Source: Turnera subulata (Eukaryota; Streptophyta; Magnoliopsida; Malpighiales; Passifloraceae). From it: DNA of 64,000 bases. Positions 1-12,181 of the stretch are shown in pieces (position 1 is the first letter of the stretch; every line of letters starts with the position of its first letter). Under the pieces are notes generated by a model. It searched no databases and was not told where the DNA came from. It saw only the letters and a program-made list of their open reading frames with translations. The position numbers were made by a program, and so were the translations under genes. The DNA lies in assembly GCA_028386065.3 (NCBI GenBank), contig JAKUCV010002506.1:125651-189650 (forward strand). Direction: 5' to 3'.

Positions 1-1217
1 TTTTATGTTTGTTTGCATGAGCTCGTTGGAATGGTTTGTTTGAGTTGCATGCTTGTTTGCTAACATGCTGTAATCTGTATTGTGTGCCTAAGTGTATTAT
101 TTGCTTATGAGCAGGATGTTGGATTTGTTATGGATTATATCATGTGATGTGATTTTGGGTGCTTGTGTGATGTGTTGTGGGTCGGAGACCCGGTTATTTG
201 TTTGAGATGTCTTTATCACACTACCCTGTTAGATCACAGCTAATGGCACACTTAAACTCATAATCTGTGAATAAAGATAATGTACAGTAGAAGTTAGGCT
301 ACTGTGTGCTGATGACCGGTTGTTTCGAGCGGGAAGTGATACCCCTCGGGTTGCTTGCGGATTGGCAAGTGTTATGCAGATTTGCATGTGGGTCTGTGAT
401 GACCGGTTTCTACCTCCCTCCTTCTACCTCCCTCTTTCTACCTCCCTCTTTCTCTCTGTCTCACTCTCTCTCTCTCTCTATGGATGTGTTGGGCTTCGTG
501 CCTGGTTTTTATTTGGGCTTATGCCTGGTTGTCTCATGAGACGGGACCGAGCTCGACGCACACAGTAGGGGCCCTAAATAATAAATCATAATAAGAAAAC
601 TTATAACACAACAGATGAAGAATAGTAAACTATATGCTTGATTGTGTTGGCATGTTAGTACTGATTGTTGTATGTTTGCATGCATGTCTTGTTACTCTGC
701 TTTCCCTTCGGACCTGATCTGCACACTCTCATAATTAGATATATATTGCTCACTGAGTAGGCGACTCACATAATCGCCAACGTTGTTTTTCAGACTTTAG
801 ATAGCGTGCAGACACCTTCTCTTTTTCCGGAGTACGGACGTGGACATCCCAGCAGGTAGCCGTGTTTGTTCTCCCGGTTGGATCCATAGTGTCGGCATGC
901 ATACTATTTTGTTACTCTTATTTTTTATTCCAGTTATTTCTTCCGCTGCATTGGATTTATATTGAGATGTCACTTTTAATTTTGGATTGTTTTATCGGCG
1001 GATTGCCGGGATTTACTTTTGATGTTATTCGGCAGGTTGTCGGGTTTGATTTGAGGCTTGCTAAGCCGGATTATTATGTTCTTCTTGACATCTCGTTTTA
1101 TTGAGAATTTTTTTGGATATTGTTTATATTGGTTTTCGTGTCCCGGGTTTTCAAGGGCATTTTGGTAATTTCCTTGAGTTTGGTGTTTTATTGTTAAATT
1201 GGGACACGGGTGTTTCA
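1..1217 (+). mobile_element. 3' part of a Tekay-like Ty3 LTR
   Basis: This stretch is collinear with 61571-62784, the distal part of the complete LTR near the window's right end. Both share the CT-rich tract (about 411-480 here), the 'gggtcggagacccgg' block and the terminal TGTTTCA. Here the LTR ends in CA at 1217 and is followed by unrelated DNA rather than a primer-binding site, so it is either a 3' LTR or a solo LTR. The 5' part lies outside the window, so its target duplication cannot be tested. The small open frames inside it are not genes. Confidence 0.85.
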
Positions 1218-1276
1218 GTTATATTAACACTTTGATCAAGCTTGTATTATTCCTTCAAGAGTATATTTTATCCCCT

Positions 1277-3590
1277 AATTTTATAACAAACTTCAAATTT
1301 TAAGACATTTTCCATCTGACCCTAAAATTTAATAATTGATTGGTCGTTGGTAGCATAATTATATGCACTCTCATCTCCCGGTGGGAATAAATATAATTGG
1401 CACCTTCTTCTGGTGAATTGTGGTTGGGACATATTTCATATCTTTATAAAAATGTAAGCAAATTAAGATACGCTTATCAATAATGCTTTTTGTCATTACA
1501 TACCTCACCCCTTGAAATTTTTAGGAGTGATGTAGCATCCTAATTGACATCTTATGTATCTAAAACTTTAATGATGATTGGGTAGATATTTTTTATTATT
1601 TTTATTTTGGTAGATGAAAAAGAAAAACCTTAAATCTATTCACTTCATCAATTTTTTATTATTGTGCAAGGTTTCAAAGCCCTAAATCTAACTTTTCTAT
1701 TCCATCATCAATATTTGTTTCTTCATATCATGCTATAACCGTTGCCAGATTCCACCACTATTTGAAGAAAACTTATTCTTACTAATCTAACAAGTAAGCC
1801 TCCCTTAACAAGCCAGATAATGGGTCAACAAGCTTGATTATTTCCAAAATGTTTTTCCCAGCTTGTGTTGCTTGCTGTGAGGACTCGACCAAAAATTAAT
1901 TTGATCCCTCACCTTAAACATTACACCTTCTTCTTATGGTAAATCCAACATCAACGGAGTCGCCACCCGAATTTTATTAAAAGAAAAATTTAGGAAAAAC
2001 CTGACATCCATCTCCCTAGGCAACCGGTCATAGCGAACCAAAGATGTTGGATTCGGGGGTTCATCACAGATGGGAAGGTATTAGGCACCCATCCATGTTG
2101 GGATGAACTCGTGTGCTATTGAAGATCAAAGTATGCCTTATGCACAAACAACACAAGAATAATAATAAAGCAAAAATAAAAGCAAAACATAAAATAAACA
2201 CATAATTGTGCTTGAGATTCCAACACTAGAATCCACCTACGTACTCCGGCGACCAGATTCAAAGCTCACGTAGTTATTATATGGAATCACGATACAACAC
2301 AACACAACACCATAACAGAAAGAAAACACATAATTTGGCTCGCATCTCGTTGTCAAACCGAGACTACTTATGTATCCCTGTGACCAGGGTCAAAGCCACG
2401 TAGTTCTAACATGGATCCATACCATAATCAAAGCATCATCATCAATTGCATCACAGAAACATGTAACGGCAGCAAAACTAGAGATTAAAAGGGTTAGGGT
2501 TACCTCTTGAAGCCCTCCTCTAGCTCTTATAAGCTTTCCGCTCCTCAGCAGAATCTTGGCCTGACTTCAAGAATAAATTCGACGTAGATGGATGCTAAAT
2601 CAGCATCTGGCGTCAACAAAAAAGTTGTAGTTCCCTTACTTAGCTTTCCACAAACTCCAAAAACACAGCAATCCGATGTCTACAACTCAAGATATTATGA
2701 TTTTACTGAGACAGCTCACGCTGGAATCCTCCTCACGGGTTTGCACTCTTTGCTCCAATGATTTGCTTTGATTGGCCTCCTTGTTGCTCTCCTCTTGATC
2801 TCTTCTTGCTACTGTATTGTTCCTACTCCTCTCCACGAAATATTTCCCCAATAACAGCTCCTAAAATGATTCCTAAACTCAAAGAACTAGGGTTTCTCCA
2901 AGCACTGTAAGTTTAAGGTGTATTGAGAAAAATTCTAATGTGTACCCCAATTGTGTATAATGCGGGGTCTATTAATAGTGTTCAGGGGGTAAGGGGTCGT
3001 CTTATTAATCTAAGAGTCGAGATTGAACCCATAAATCTGACGGTTAAGAGCTAGGATTGCGAAAAAGAGGAAAAAAAGAACATTCAGGAACATTTGACCG
3101 CCATAGCCCCGGCGGTCCTGTCGTGACGACCGCCAGGGCCCTGCGGTCATCTTTCCTTGTCTGACGGTCGTTGCGATCATGTCTCCATGACCGCCACCAA
3201 CTGGGCAATTTTTCGTTGTTTCTTACTTTTTCTCCTCCAATCTGATTCGTAGTTGGTTTCCACACCCTCTAAAATATTCCCTGACCCAGAAAATACCCTA
3301 AAATTGTATCCCACTGCACTACTTTACCATTTTATCAACCACACATCAACTTATTTCTTTTTTCTAATAAAACTACCATAAAAATTACAAAATTGTCAAA
3401 ATGTATATTTAATCCTTAATTTCCACAAAAATTAGGATTAAATTGGGCTACAGACAATGTGTTTAAATGTGCTGCTAGTACTGAAGAATCCATATTCTAT
3501 TAGCCCATACTTAGTATTTATTTCTAACCCAAAATTAAATAAATAACAAAGGCAAAAAATATATAAAATAGTAGCAAATAAAATACCCTT
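1277..3590. repeat. Tandem duplication, unit 1 (about 2.3 kb)
   Basis: The sequence from 1277 repeats from 3591 with scattered substitutions and small indels. The unit holds about 600 bp of non-coding host flank followed by the first 1.7 kb of a minus-strand Tat LTR. At the junction (3583-3600) the LTR text 'ataccctt' runs straight into the host text 'aattttataac', with only a few bases of overlap. This looks like a microhomology or unequal-exchange duplication that happened after the LTR inserted. No gene is seen in the flank. Confidence 0.88.
1876..3590 (-). mobile_element. Truncated Tat-family LTR (duplicate copy)
   Basis: It begins TGTGAGGACTCGACC at 1876, the complement of a Tat LTR 3' end, and stops at the duplication junction before the other terminus. 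It matches 4179-5901. Near 3108-3200 it carries GC-rich self-complementary 'gaccgcc/ggcggtc' stretches. It has no target duplication of its own. The identical preceding CTTGC is simply the copied flank. Confidence 0.85.
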
Positions 3591-5901
3591 AATTTTATAA
3601 CAGACTTCAAATTTTAAGATATTTTCCATCCGACCCTAAAAATCAATAGTTGATTGGTTGTTGGTAGCATAATTATACGCACTCTCATCGCCCGGTGGGA
3701 ATAAATATAATTGGCGCCTTTTTCTGGTGAATTGTGGTTGGGACATATTTCATATCTTGACAAAAATGTAAGCAAATTAAGATACGTTTATCAATAATGC
3801 TTCTTGCCATTACATACGTCACCCCTGAAATTTTTAGGAGTGATGTGGCATCCTAATTGACATCTTATGTATCTAAAACTTTAATGATGACTGGGTGTAT
3901 ATTTTTTATTATTTTTATTTTGGAAGATGAAAAAGAAAAACCTTAAATCTATTCACTTCATCAATGTTTTATTATTGTGCAAGGTTTCAAAGCCCTAAAT
4001 CTAACTTTTCTATTTCCAACATCAATATTTGTTTCTTCATATCATGCTATAACCATTGCCGTTTTCCAAGAAAACTTATTCTTACTAATCCAACAAGTAA
4101 GCCTCCCTTAACAAGCCAGATAATGGGTCAACAAGCTTGATTATTTCCAAAATGTTTTTCTTAGCTTGCGTTGCTTGCTGTGAGGACTCGACCAAAAATT
4201 AATTTGATCCCTCACCTTAAACATTACACCTTCTTCTTATGGTAAATCCAACATCAAAGGAGTCACCACCCGAATTTTATTAAAAGAAAAATTCAGGGAA
4301 AACCTGACATCCATCTCCCTAGGTAACCGGTTATAGCGAACCAAAGATGTTTGATTTGGGGGTTCGTCACAGATGGGAAGGTATTAGGCACCCATCCATG
4401 TTGGGGTGAAATCATGTGCTACTGAAGATCAAAGTATGCCTTATGCACAAACAACAGAACAATAATAATAAAGCAAAAATAAAAGCAAAACAGAAAATAA
4501 ACACATAACTGTGCTTCAGATTCCAACACTAGAATCCACCTACGTTCTCTAGCGACCAGATTCAAAGCTCACGTAGTTCTTATATGGTATCACGATACAA
4601 CACAACACAACACAACAACATAATAGAAAGAAAACACATAAATTGGCTCGCATCTCGTTGTCAAACCGAGACTACCTATGTATCCCTGTGACTGGGGTCA
4701 AAGCCACGTAGTTCTAACATGGATTCTTACCAAAATCAAAGCATCATCATCAATTGCATCACAGAAACGTGTAACGGCAGCAAAACTAGAGATTAAAAGG
4801 GTTAGAGTTACCTCTTGAAGCCCTCCTCTAGCTCTTATAAGCTTTCCGCTCCTTAGTAGAATCTTGGCCTGACTTCAAGAAGAAATTCGACATAGAAGGA
4901 GGCTGAATCAGCATCTGGCGTCAACAATAAAGTTGTAGTTCCCTTATTTAGCTTTCCACAAACTCCAAAAACACAGTAATCCGATGTCTACAACTCAAGA
5001 TATTACGATTTTACTGAGACAGCTCACGCTGGAATCCTCCTCACGGGGTTTGCACTCTTTGCTCCAACGATTTGCTTTGATTGGCCTCCTTGTTGCTCTC
5101 CTCTTGATCTCTTCTTGCTACTGGACTATTGCTACTCCTCTCCACAAAATATTTCCCGAATAACAGCTCCTAAAATGATTCCTAAACTCAAAGAACTAGG
5201 GTTTCTCCAAGCACTCTAAGTTTAAGGTGTATAGAGAATAATTCTAATGTGTACCCCAATTGAGTATAATGCGGGGACTATTAATAGTGTTCAGGGGGTA
5301 AGGGGTCGTCCTACTAATCTATGAGTCGAGATTGAACCCATAAATCTTACGGTTAAGAGCTAGGATTGCGAAAAAGAGGAAAAAAAGAACATTCAGGAAC
5401 ATTTGACCGCCATAGCCCCGGCGGTCCTGTCGTGATGACCGCCAGGGCCTTGCGGTCATCTTTCCTTGTCCTACGGTCGTTGCGATTATGTCTCCATGAC
5501 CGCCACCGACTGGGCAGTTTTTCGTTGTTTCTTATTTTTTCTCCTCCAATCCGATTCCTAGTTAGTTTCCACACCCTTTAAAATATTCCCTGACCCAGAA
5601 AACACCCTAAAATTGTATCCCACTGCATTACTTTACCATTTTATCAACCACACAACAACTTTTTCCTTTTTTCTAATAAAACTACCATAAAAATTACAAA
5701 ATAGTCAAAATGTAAATTTAATCCTTAATTTCCAAAAAAAAATAGGATTAAATTTGGCTACTGACAATGTGTTTAAATGTGCTGCTAGTACTGAAGAATC
5801 CATATTCTATTAGCCCAAACTTAGTATTTATTTCTAACCCAAAATTAAATAAATAACAAAGCCAAAAAATATATAAAAAAGTAAGCAAATAAAATACCCT
5901 T
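3591..5901. repeat. Tandem duplication, unit 2
   Basis: Second copy of the unit at 1277-3590. Its LTR part continues past the duplication endpoint to a proper LTR terminus at 6027, so this is the parental copy and unit 1 is the truncated duplicate. The copies differ by several small indels, for example the number of 'caaca' repeats near 4600 and the loss of the 'ccaccactatttg' segment near 4055. Confidence 0.88.
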
Positions 5902-7894
5902 ATTCTACCACATTAAATCACAAATATATTCATGCCATCAATCAAGTCATCTCATAAATCAAAGACATAAACACATTCATAATTCAAAATAGTAGAATAA
6001 TTCTTGGGTCAAATTTGGGTGTTCACAAGTGGAGTCGCCAACTGTGAGGACCCGACCAAAAATTAATTTGATCCCTCACCTTAGACCTTACACCTTCTTC
6101 TTAGGGTAAATCCAACATCAATGGAGTCGCCACTCGAATTTTATTTCGGAAAAAATTCACGGAAAAACCTGACATCCATCTCCCTAGGCAACTGGTCATA
6201 GCGAACCAAAGATGTTGGATTCAGGGGTTCGTCACATAAGGGAAGGTGTTAGGCACCCAACCGTGTTGGGGCGAAAACGTGTGCAATTAAAAGATCAAAG
6301 TATACCTTATGCACAAACAACACAACAATAGTAATAAAGCAAAATAAAAAGCAAAACAGAATATAAACTCATAATTGAGCTTGAGATTCCACCACTAGAA
6401 TCCACCTACGTACTCCGATGACCGGATTCAAAGCTTATGTAGTTCTTATATGGCATCATGACACAACACAACAACACAAGACAACAACATAATAAAAAGA
6501 AACCACACAATTTGGCTCGCATTTCATTGTCAAACCGAGACTGCTTACGTACCCGTGTGACCGGGGCCAAAGCCATGTAGTTCTAGCATGGATTCATGCC
6601 ACAATCAAAGCATCATCATTGATAGCATCAATGCAATACATAACGGCAGCAAAATCTATAGATTAAAAGGGTTAGGGTTACCTCTTGAAGCCCTCCTCTA
6701 GCTCCTATAAGCTTTCCGCTCCTCAGTAGAATCTTGGTCTGATTTCAAGCAGAACATTGACGTAGAAGGAAGCCGGATCAGCATCTGGAGTCAACACCAA
6801 ATTTGTATTTCTCCTTCTTAGCTTTTGCCAGACTCTAAGAACGCATCAATCCAATGTCTACAACTCAAGATATTGCAATTTTACACAGACTGCTCATGTT
6901 GGAATCCTTCTCTCGGGTTTGCACACTTTGCTCCAATGATATGCTGTGATTGGCCTCCCTCTTGCTCTCCTTTTGATCTCTTCTTGCTACTGGATTGTTG
7001 CTACTCCTCTCTGCGAAATTTTTCCAGAATAACAGCTTCTAAAACGATTCCTAATCTCAAAGAACTAAGATCTCTCCAAGCACTCTAAGGTTAAGGTTTG
7101 TAGAGAATAATTCTAATGTGTACGCCAATTGTGTGTGATGTGGGGTCTATTTGCATTGTTCAGCGGGTAAGGCATCGTCCTACTAATCTAAGGGTTGAGA
7201 TTGAACCCCCAAATCTGACGGTTAAGAGCTAGGATTGCGTAAAAGAGGAAAAAAGAACATTCCGGAACATTTGACCGCCATAGCCGAGGCAGTCATGTCG
7301 TGACAATCGCCAGGGCCCTGCGGTTATCTTTCCTTGTCCAACGGTCATGGCCGTCATGTCTCCATGATCGCCACCGACTTGGCAGTTTTTCCTTTTTTCT
7401 TAGTTTTTCTCCTGCAATCCGATTCCTAGTTGGTTTCCACGCCCTTTAGAATATGCCCTGAACCAGAAAATACCCTAAACTTATATCCCACTCCATTACT
7501 TTTCCTTTTTATCAACCATGCATCAAATTATTCCTTTTTTCTAATAAAACTACCATAAAAACATAAAATAGTCCAATTATATTTTAATTCTTAATTTCCA
7601 CGAAAATTAGGGTTAAATGAAGTTGTAGACAATGTGTTTAAATGGGCTGCTAGTACTAAAGGATCCTTATTCTATTAGCCCAAACTTAGTATTTGTTTCT
7701 AACCTAAAATTAAATAAATAACAAAGGGCAAAAATAAATAAAAAGAAATAAGTAAATAAAATACCCTTATTCTACCACATCAAATCACAAATATATTCAT
7801 GCCATCAATCAAATCATCTCAATAATCAAAGACATAAACACATTCATAATTCAAAATAGTAGAATAAATCATGTGTTAAATTTGGGTGTCCACA
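4179..7894 (-). mobile_element. Tat-family two-LTR insertion (LTR-PBS-LTR)
   Basis: This is a complete insertion made only of two LTRs, 4179-6027 and 6043-7894, about 1.85 kb each and in the same (minus) orientation. Only 15 bp (6028-6042) lie between them. Each LTR has TG...CA type ends with inverted TGTGA/TCACA termini. The insertion is flanked by a perfect 5-bp duplication, CTTGC at 4174-4178 and 7895-7899, so the whole pair behaves as one integration unit. All gag and pol sequence is absent. The 15 bp read on the minus strand give TTGGCGACTCCACT, which looks like a primer-binding site. I recall Tat/Ogre elements using a tRNA-Arg site of this kind, but the tRNA assignment is from memory. 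Confidence 0.9.
6028..6042 (-). other. Primer-binding-site remnant between two LTRs
   Basis: The minus strand reads GTTGGCGACTCCACT between the CA end of one LTR and the TG start of the next. It sits exactly where a minus-strand primer-binding site should start. Nothing of the leader, gag, pol or polypurine tract remains. Confidence 0.75.
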
Positions 7895-10101
7895 CTTGCA
7901 TCTTCGGTTCAAGGGCCATGGGCACTCATTGGTGACTTTAGTGAGATTTTTGATCCGAGAAGCAAGGGGGTGCACCTACTAGTCACCATCGTTGTTCTCG
8001 GTTCAGGGCCTGAATTGATAGTTATAGGTCAGTGGATGCTGGATTCATGGGCCCGGTGTTTACTTGGCGAGGGCAGGAACACAATCAGGGGAGAGTTTAT
8101 GAGAGACTAGATCGAGTACTGACTAACCTTGACTGGATACAACATTTTTCGGATACTTCAGTCTGGCATCTGTCTCTTGTTAAGTCAGACCACCATCCCA
8201 TCACTTTATTTTCGGATATATAGAGGGACTGAAGTGGGATAAGACCGTTCAGGCTTGCGTATGCCTGGACAACACAAACGGAGTTTGGTGCCATGGTGGC
8301 CAAGAATTTGCAAGGACAAGGTCCGATGCAGACTAAACTTCAACATTGAACATCCCAACTTGGCAGATGGAATAGAGCTATCTTTGGGATTATCTTTTGG
8401 CATAAACGTAAACTTTTGGCTCATTTGGCTAGGGTCCAACGTGCTTTATCTATCCGAAGCAACCTTTTTCTACGTAGATTGGAAACGAAGCATTTGCAAG
8501 AGTATAATTTGATCCTTCGTCAGGAGGAAGTCCATTGGTACCAAAAGTCACGGTCCAAGTGGATGATATATGGCGACCAGAATACTAAATACTTTCATGC
8601 TACTACCATGGTTCGGCGGCGCAAGAATAAAATCTCTCAACTAAAAGATCAGGAGGGAATTTGGATCATTGAGGCTGAAGGTTTGCGTGACCTGGTGGCA
8701 CAGTTTTATAATGCCTTGTTTACTAAAGACCCTTCTCTTGTTCATGCCTTTCCTCTATCAGGCTGTTTTTCAGTACTAGCAGTCAACCAAATGGAGAATG
8801 TGATGGCACCAATCACATCCTTGGAAGTCAAACAAGTTGTTTTCCAGATGGGTGCTTTTAAAGCCCCGGGTCCGGATGGGTATCAGGCATGCTTTTACCA
8901 GCATCAGTAGGTTGTGGTGGGAGCCGATGTGGTTTAGTTTATGCAGCAGGTCTTCTCGGGTACGAGCTCTATTTCAGAGGTAAACCAGACCTTCCTTGTC
9001 CAATTACCTAAAATCGAACTCCGGAAATCGTTGCACAGTTTTGACCTATTGATCTTTGTATTGTTCTCCTCAAAATTGTTACCAAAATCATTGTTAACCG
9101 CATCAAGGGGGATTTTCCTAGCCTTATTGGGGCTTCTCAGAGTAGTTTTGTCCCTGGACGGTAGATTGTTGATAATATTGCTGTAGCCCAAGAATTAATC
9201 TACATTCCAAGGGTTACATGGCAATTAAGGTGGACTTGGAAAAAGCTTATGATCAGATTGATTGGGATTTTTTGTCTGATACTCATTCGGATTGCAGTTT
9301 CCTCCAGCTCTTGTCTCTCTTGCCATGCAGTGTGTGTATTCGGTTAGCATGAGTGTCTTATGGGATTGTTCTCCAATGAAATCATTCTCTCCATCTTGCG
9401 GTGTTCGTCAGGGGGATCTACTGTCACTATATTTATTTCTCTTATACTTGGAACAGTTTTCTCATCTTGTGTCGCAAGTTGTAAGGAATGATGTATGTAA
9501 CCTATTCAGGCAAGTCGGGTGGTCCGAAAGTTTCTTTTCTTCTCTTTGTTGATAATATAATTCTATTTGCAGAAGCCTCCCTTGATCAGCTATGGATCAT
9601 CAAAGAGAGTATGGACTGTATGGACTTATTATGCACCCACTCTGGGCAAGAGGTCAGTGTTGCAAAAACACGAATATATTTCTCAAGAAATGTTCCTGAT
9701 GCCATGAAAGAGGAGTTGGCACGCTAGAGTGGATTTGAGGTTACACAAATTTGGGCATGTTTCTTGGTGTGCCGTTATACGCTGGCCGTATAACAACGAA
9801 AACTTATACCCATCTGGGGGATGCTGATAAAAACCGGTTAGCAGGGTGGCAAGTCAACCAAATTTCTTTAGCTGGTTGAATTACTCTCTGTCAGTCTGTT
9901 CTCAGTGCCTTACCTACAGACTGCAAAGCTACCACAACACATTTGCCGGGAAATTGAAAAATTGTGTCGTAATTTTATAGGGGGGACCGTCCGAAAGAGA
10001 GATAAATCCACCTTGTTAATTGGCATACTATGTGTCAACCAAAGGGCTTGGGGGTGTCGGGGTCAAAGATTTAACTATATTTAATGATGCTCTGCCCATA
10101 A
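7895..10101 (+). pseudogene. LINE ORF2 5' half: endonuclease and reverse transcriptase
   Basis: The endonuclease part shows 'GPWALIGDF' (about 7910-7940) and, after a frameshift, 'GPVFTWRG', 'RLDRVL' and 'SDHHP' (8050-8200). The RT part (8416-9727) shows 'KSRSKWMIYGDQNTKYFH', 'APGPDGY', 'SFVPGR', 'GVRQGD' and the palm motif 'FVDN' at about 9548-9556. The usual motif ends in two Asp residues. Here the second Asp codon (9554-9556) reads Asn, so this copy could not have been active even without its frameshifts. The original target joined the non-coding DNA left of 4174 to this start, consistent with a 5'-truncated LINE. Confidence 0.85.
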
Positions 10102-12181
10102 CACTACTAGAATGCAGCCCTTTACTCTCGGATTTAGCAAGGGATTTTCAGCCGTTTGTAACGGATTTTAGGATTTGCAACGGATTTTGTCACGGATGAA
10201 ATCCCTGATTAAACCCTTCGTTGCAAATCCAATAGTGAGGAAATTTGTAACGGACACTTTTGCGACGGATTTAGCTAGGAATGGTGCCTTACTAACTATG
10301 ACGGCCTCATTTACCTTGCAACTTATCCTTGACTAAAACCATAACTAATTGCGAGCTATATCCCTTACTATTTGTAAAGGAATCAAACCCTCACAAATAA
10401 ATTCCTTGCTAAATCCGTGGCAAACTACATTTACAAAAACAAAAAAAATAAATAAAACGAAAACTAATATATTAATATATGGTCCTAATTGTAATTAAAG
10501 TTAATTAGATTCAAATTTTTTGATGGAAAAAATGAAGCAAAATGAAAAAAAATTAGAAGCAGAATAAAAAAGAACTTTATTGTAATGTTATTACAAATAC
10601 AGAAATTAATTATAATACAACAAAATAATTGTAAAGGTTTTTACATAATAAAATACAACAAATTAAACCGGGTTCCAATGAATGAAGATCCGCCTACAGA
10701 TCTGCTCGAAAACTGCAAGCCATGGATAGATCTACACAGCATCTTTTAGATCTGAACTGGATCTGGGAATCCCAACCTCGAGTCGGCTTGCCTCTGCCTC
10801 CACACACTCGAATCTACCTGGAATCTGTCACCAACAACCCAAACTCGCCATGAGTACATCTGGTTTCTCAAACAATCCCAAAGTAAACAAGAAACAACAA
10901 CAACCACAACCCAGAAACATTAGAACCCAGTAACTCTCTATTTAGCAGAGACAACATAAAACAAACAACGAATCAGAAGCAGAGAAGTAGAAAGGACGGA
11001 CCTGGGCACAAATAAAGACGCATGCGAAGGTGAAGAACTAATAGTTGTAGCGCTTGTTAGCATCCAACATTAATCCGGATGGAGGCGTGGTGCTTTGAGG
11101 CGTGGTCCTTCGTTCTGCATCTTTGTTGGTTCTACATCTTTGATGGATTGGAGGATTAGATGCTCGGGAAAGGGAGTGAGGAAGGCGGCGGCTGGTAGGT
11201 TTTGGTTTTGGGAAAGGAAGAGAAGGGGAGGAAGAGATAGGGTTTGGCTTGGGGAAAAGAAGAGAAGGGGAGGAAGAGAGACAAGAGAGAGAGAGAGGCG
11301 CGNNNNNNNNNNNNNNNNNNNNNNNNNNNNNNNNNNNNNNNNNNNNNNNNNNNNNNNNNNNNNNNNNNNNNNNNNNNNNNNNNNNNNNNNNNNNNNNNNN
11401 NNNNNNNNNNNNNNNNNNNNNNNNNNNNNNNNNNNNNNNNNNNNNNNNNNNNNNNNNNNNNNNNNNNNNNNNNNNNNNNNNNNNNNNNNNNNNNNNNNNN
11501 NNNNNNNNNNNNNNNNNNNNNNNNNNNNNNNNNNNNNNNNNNNNNNNNNNNNNNNNNNNNNNNNNNNNNNNNNNNNNNNNNNNNNNNNNNNNNNNNNNNN
11601 NNNNNNNNNNNNNNNNNNNNNNNNNNNNNNNNNNNNNNNNNNNNNNNNNNNNNNNNNNNNNNNNNNNNNNNNNNNNNNNNNNNNNNNNNNNNNNNNNNNN
11701 NNNNNNNNTAGCAACGGAAATTGCATAATTTCATCCGTTACAAATGGCAAGGGACCAAATCCGTCACTATTTGTCACGAAAATTTCACCCGTCACTAATA
11801 GCAACGGAAAAAACCCTAACAAATTTGTTTTTGGAATATAACACTTGTAACGAACAGATCCCTTGCAATTTGTAAGGGAAAAAATATCCGTTACAAATTA
11901 GTGACGGGCAAATCCCTCATAATTCCCTCACAACAAAGGCGGGAAGGAGGCGGGAAAAATATCAGCTTCCCGGGCAAAATTTACTCACGGATTTTGTCAC
12001 GAAAAATTAATCCCTCGCATAATCCGTCACTAATTTTTGTGACGGAAAATTTTCCTTACTAAACCTGTTGCAAAGCTCACTTTTGCCTCGGATTTTTTTT
12101 CCTCGCAACATCCGTCACTATTAGTGACCGAAATTTTGCTTCACACAAAATCCGTTAGTAAATGGCTGCATTCTAGTAGTG
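10102..12181. mobile_element. Non-autonomous CACTA (En/Spm-type) transposon
   Basis: The terminal inverted repeats are CACTACTAGAATGCAGCC at 10102 and its complement ending at 12181, preceded by a 3-bp duplication TAA (10099-10101) and followed by it (12182-12184). Both subterminal regions (10110-10440 and 11709-12150) are packed with variants of 'gtaacggattt' and 'tttgtcacgga' in both orientations, the expected arrangement for transposase-binding repeats. No transposase frame is visible, although 406 bases are unsequenced. The interior (about 10660-11300) is of a different composition, with a GC-richer block, and may be captured host sequence. I do not recognise it. Confidence 0.93.
11303..11708. 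other. Assembly gap (406 N)
   Basis: Unsequenced bases inside the CACTA element. On its left is a purine-rich 'gagagagagagaggcg' microsatellite, a likely cause of the gap. Open frames reported across it are meaningless. Confidence 1.

Noticed and set aside
4179..7894. Tandem satellite explanation for the two adjacent LTRs
   Set aside because: TG/CA termini, a primer-site remnant between them and a perfect 5-bp target duplication indicate retrotransposon insertion rather than a satellite.
11070..11841. Long open frames on both strands across 11.1-11.8 kb
   Set aside because: They run through 406 unsequenced bases. The visible ends are simple GA-rich sequence.
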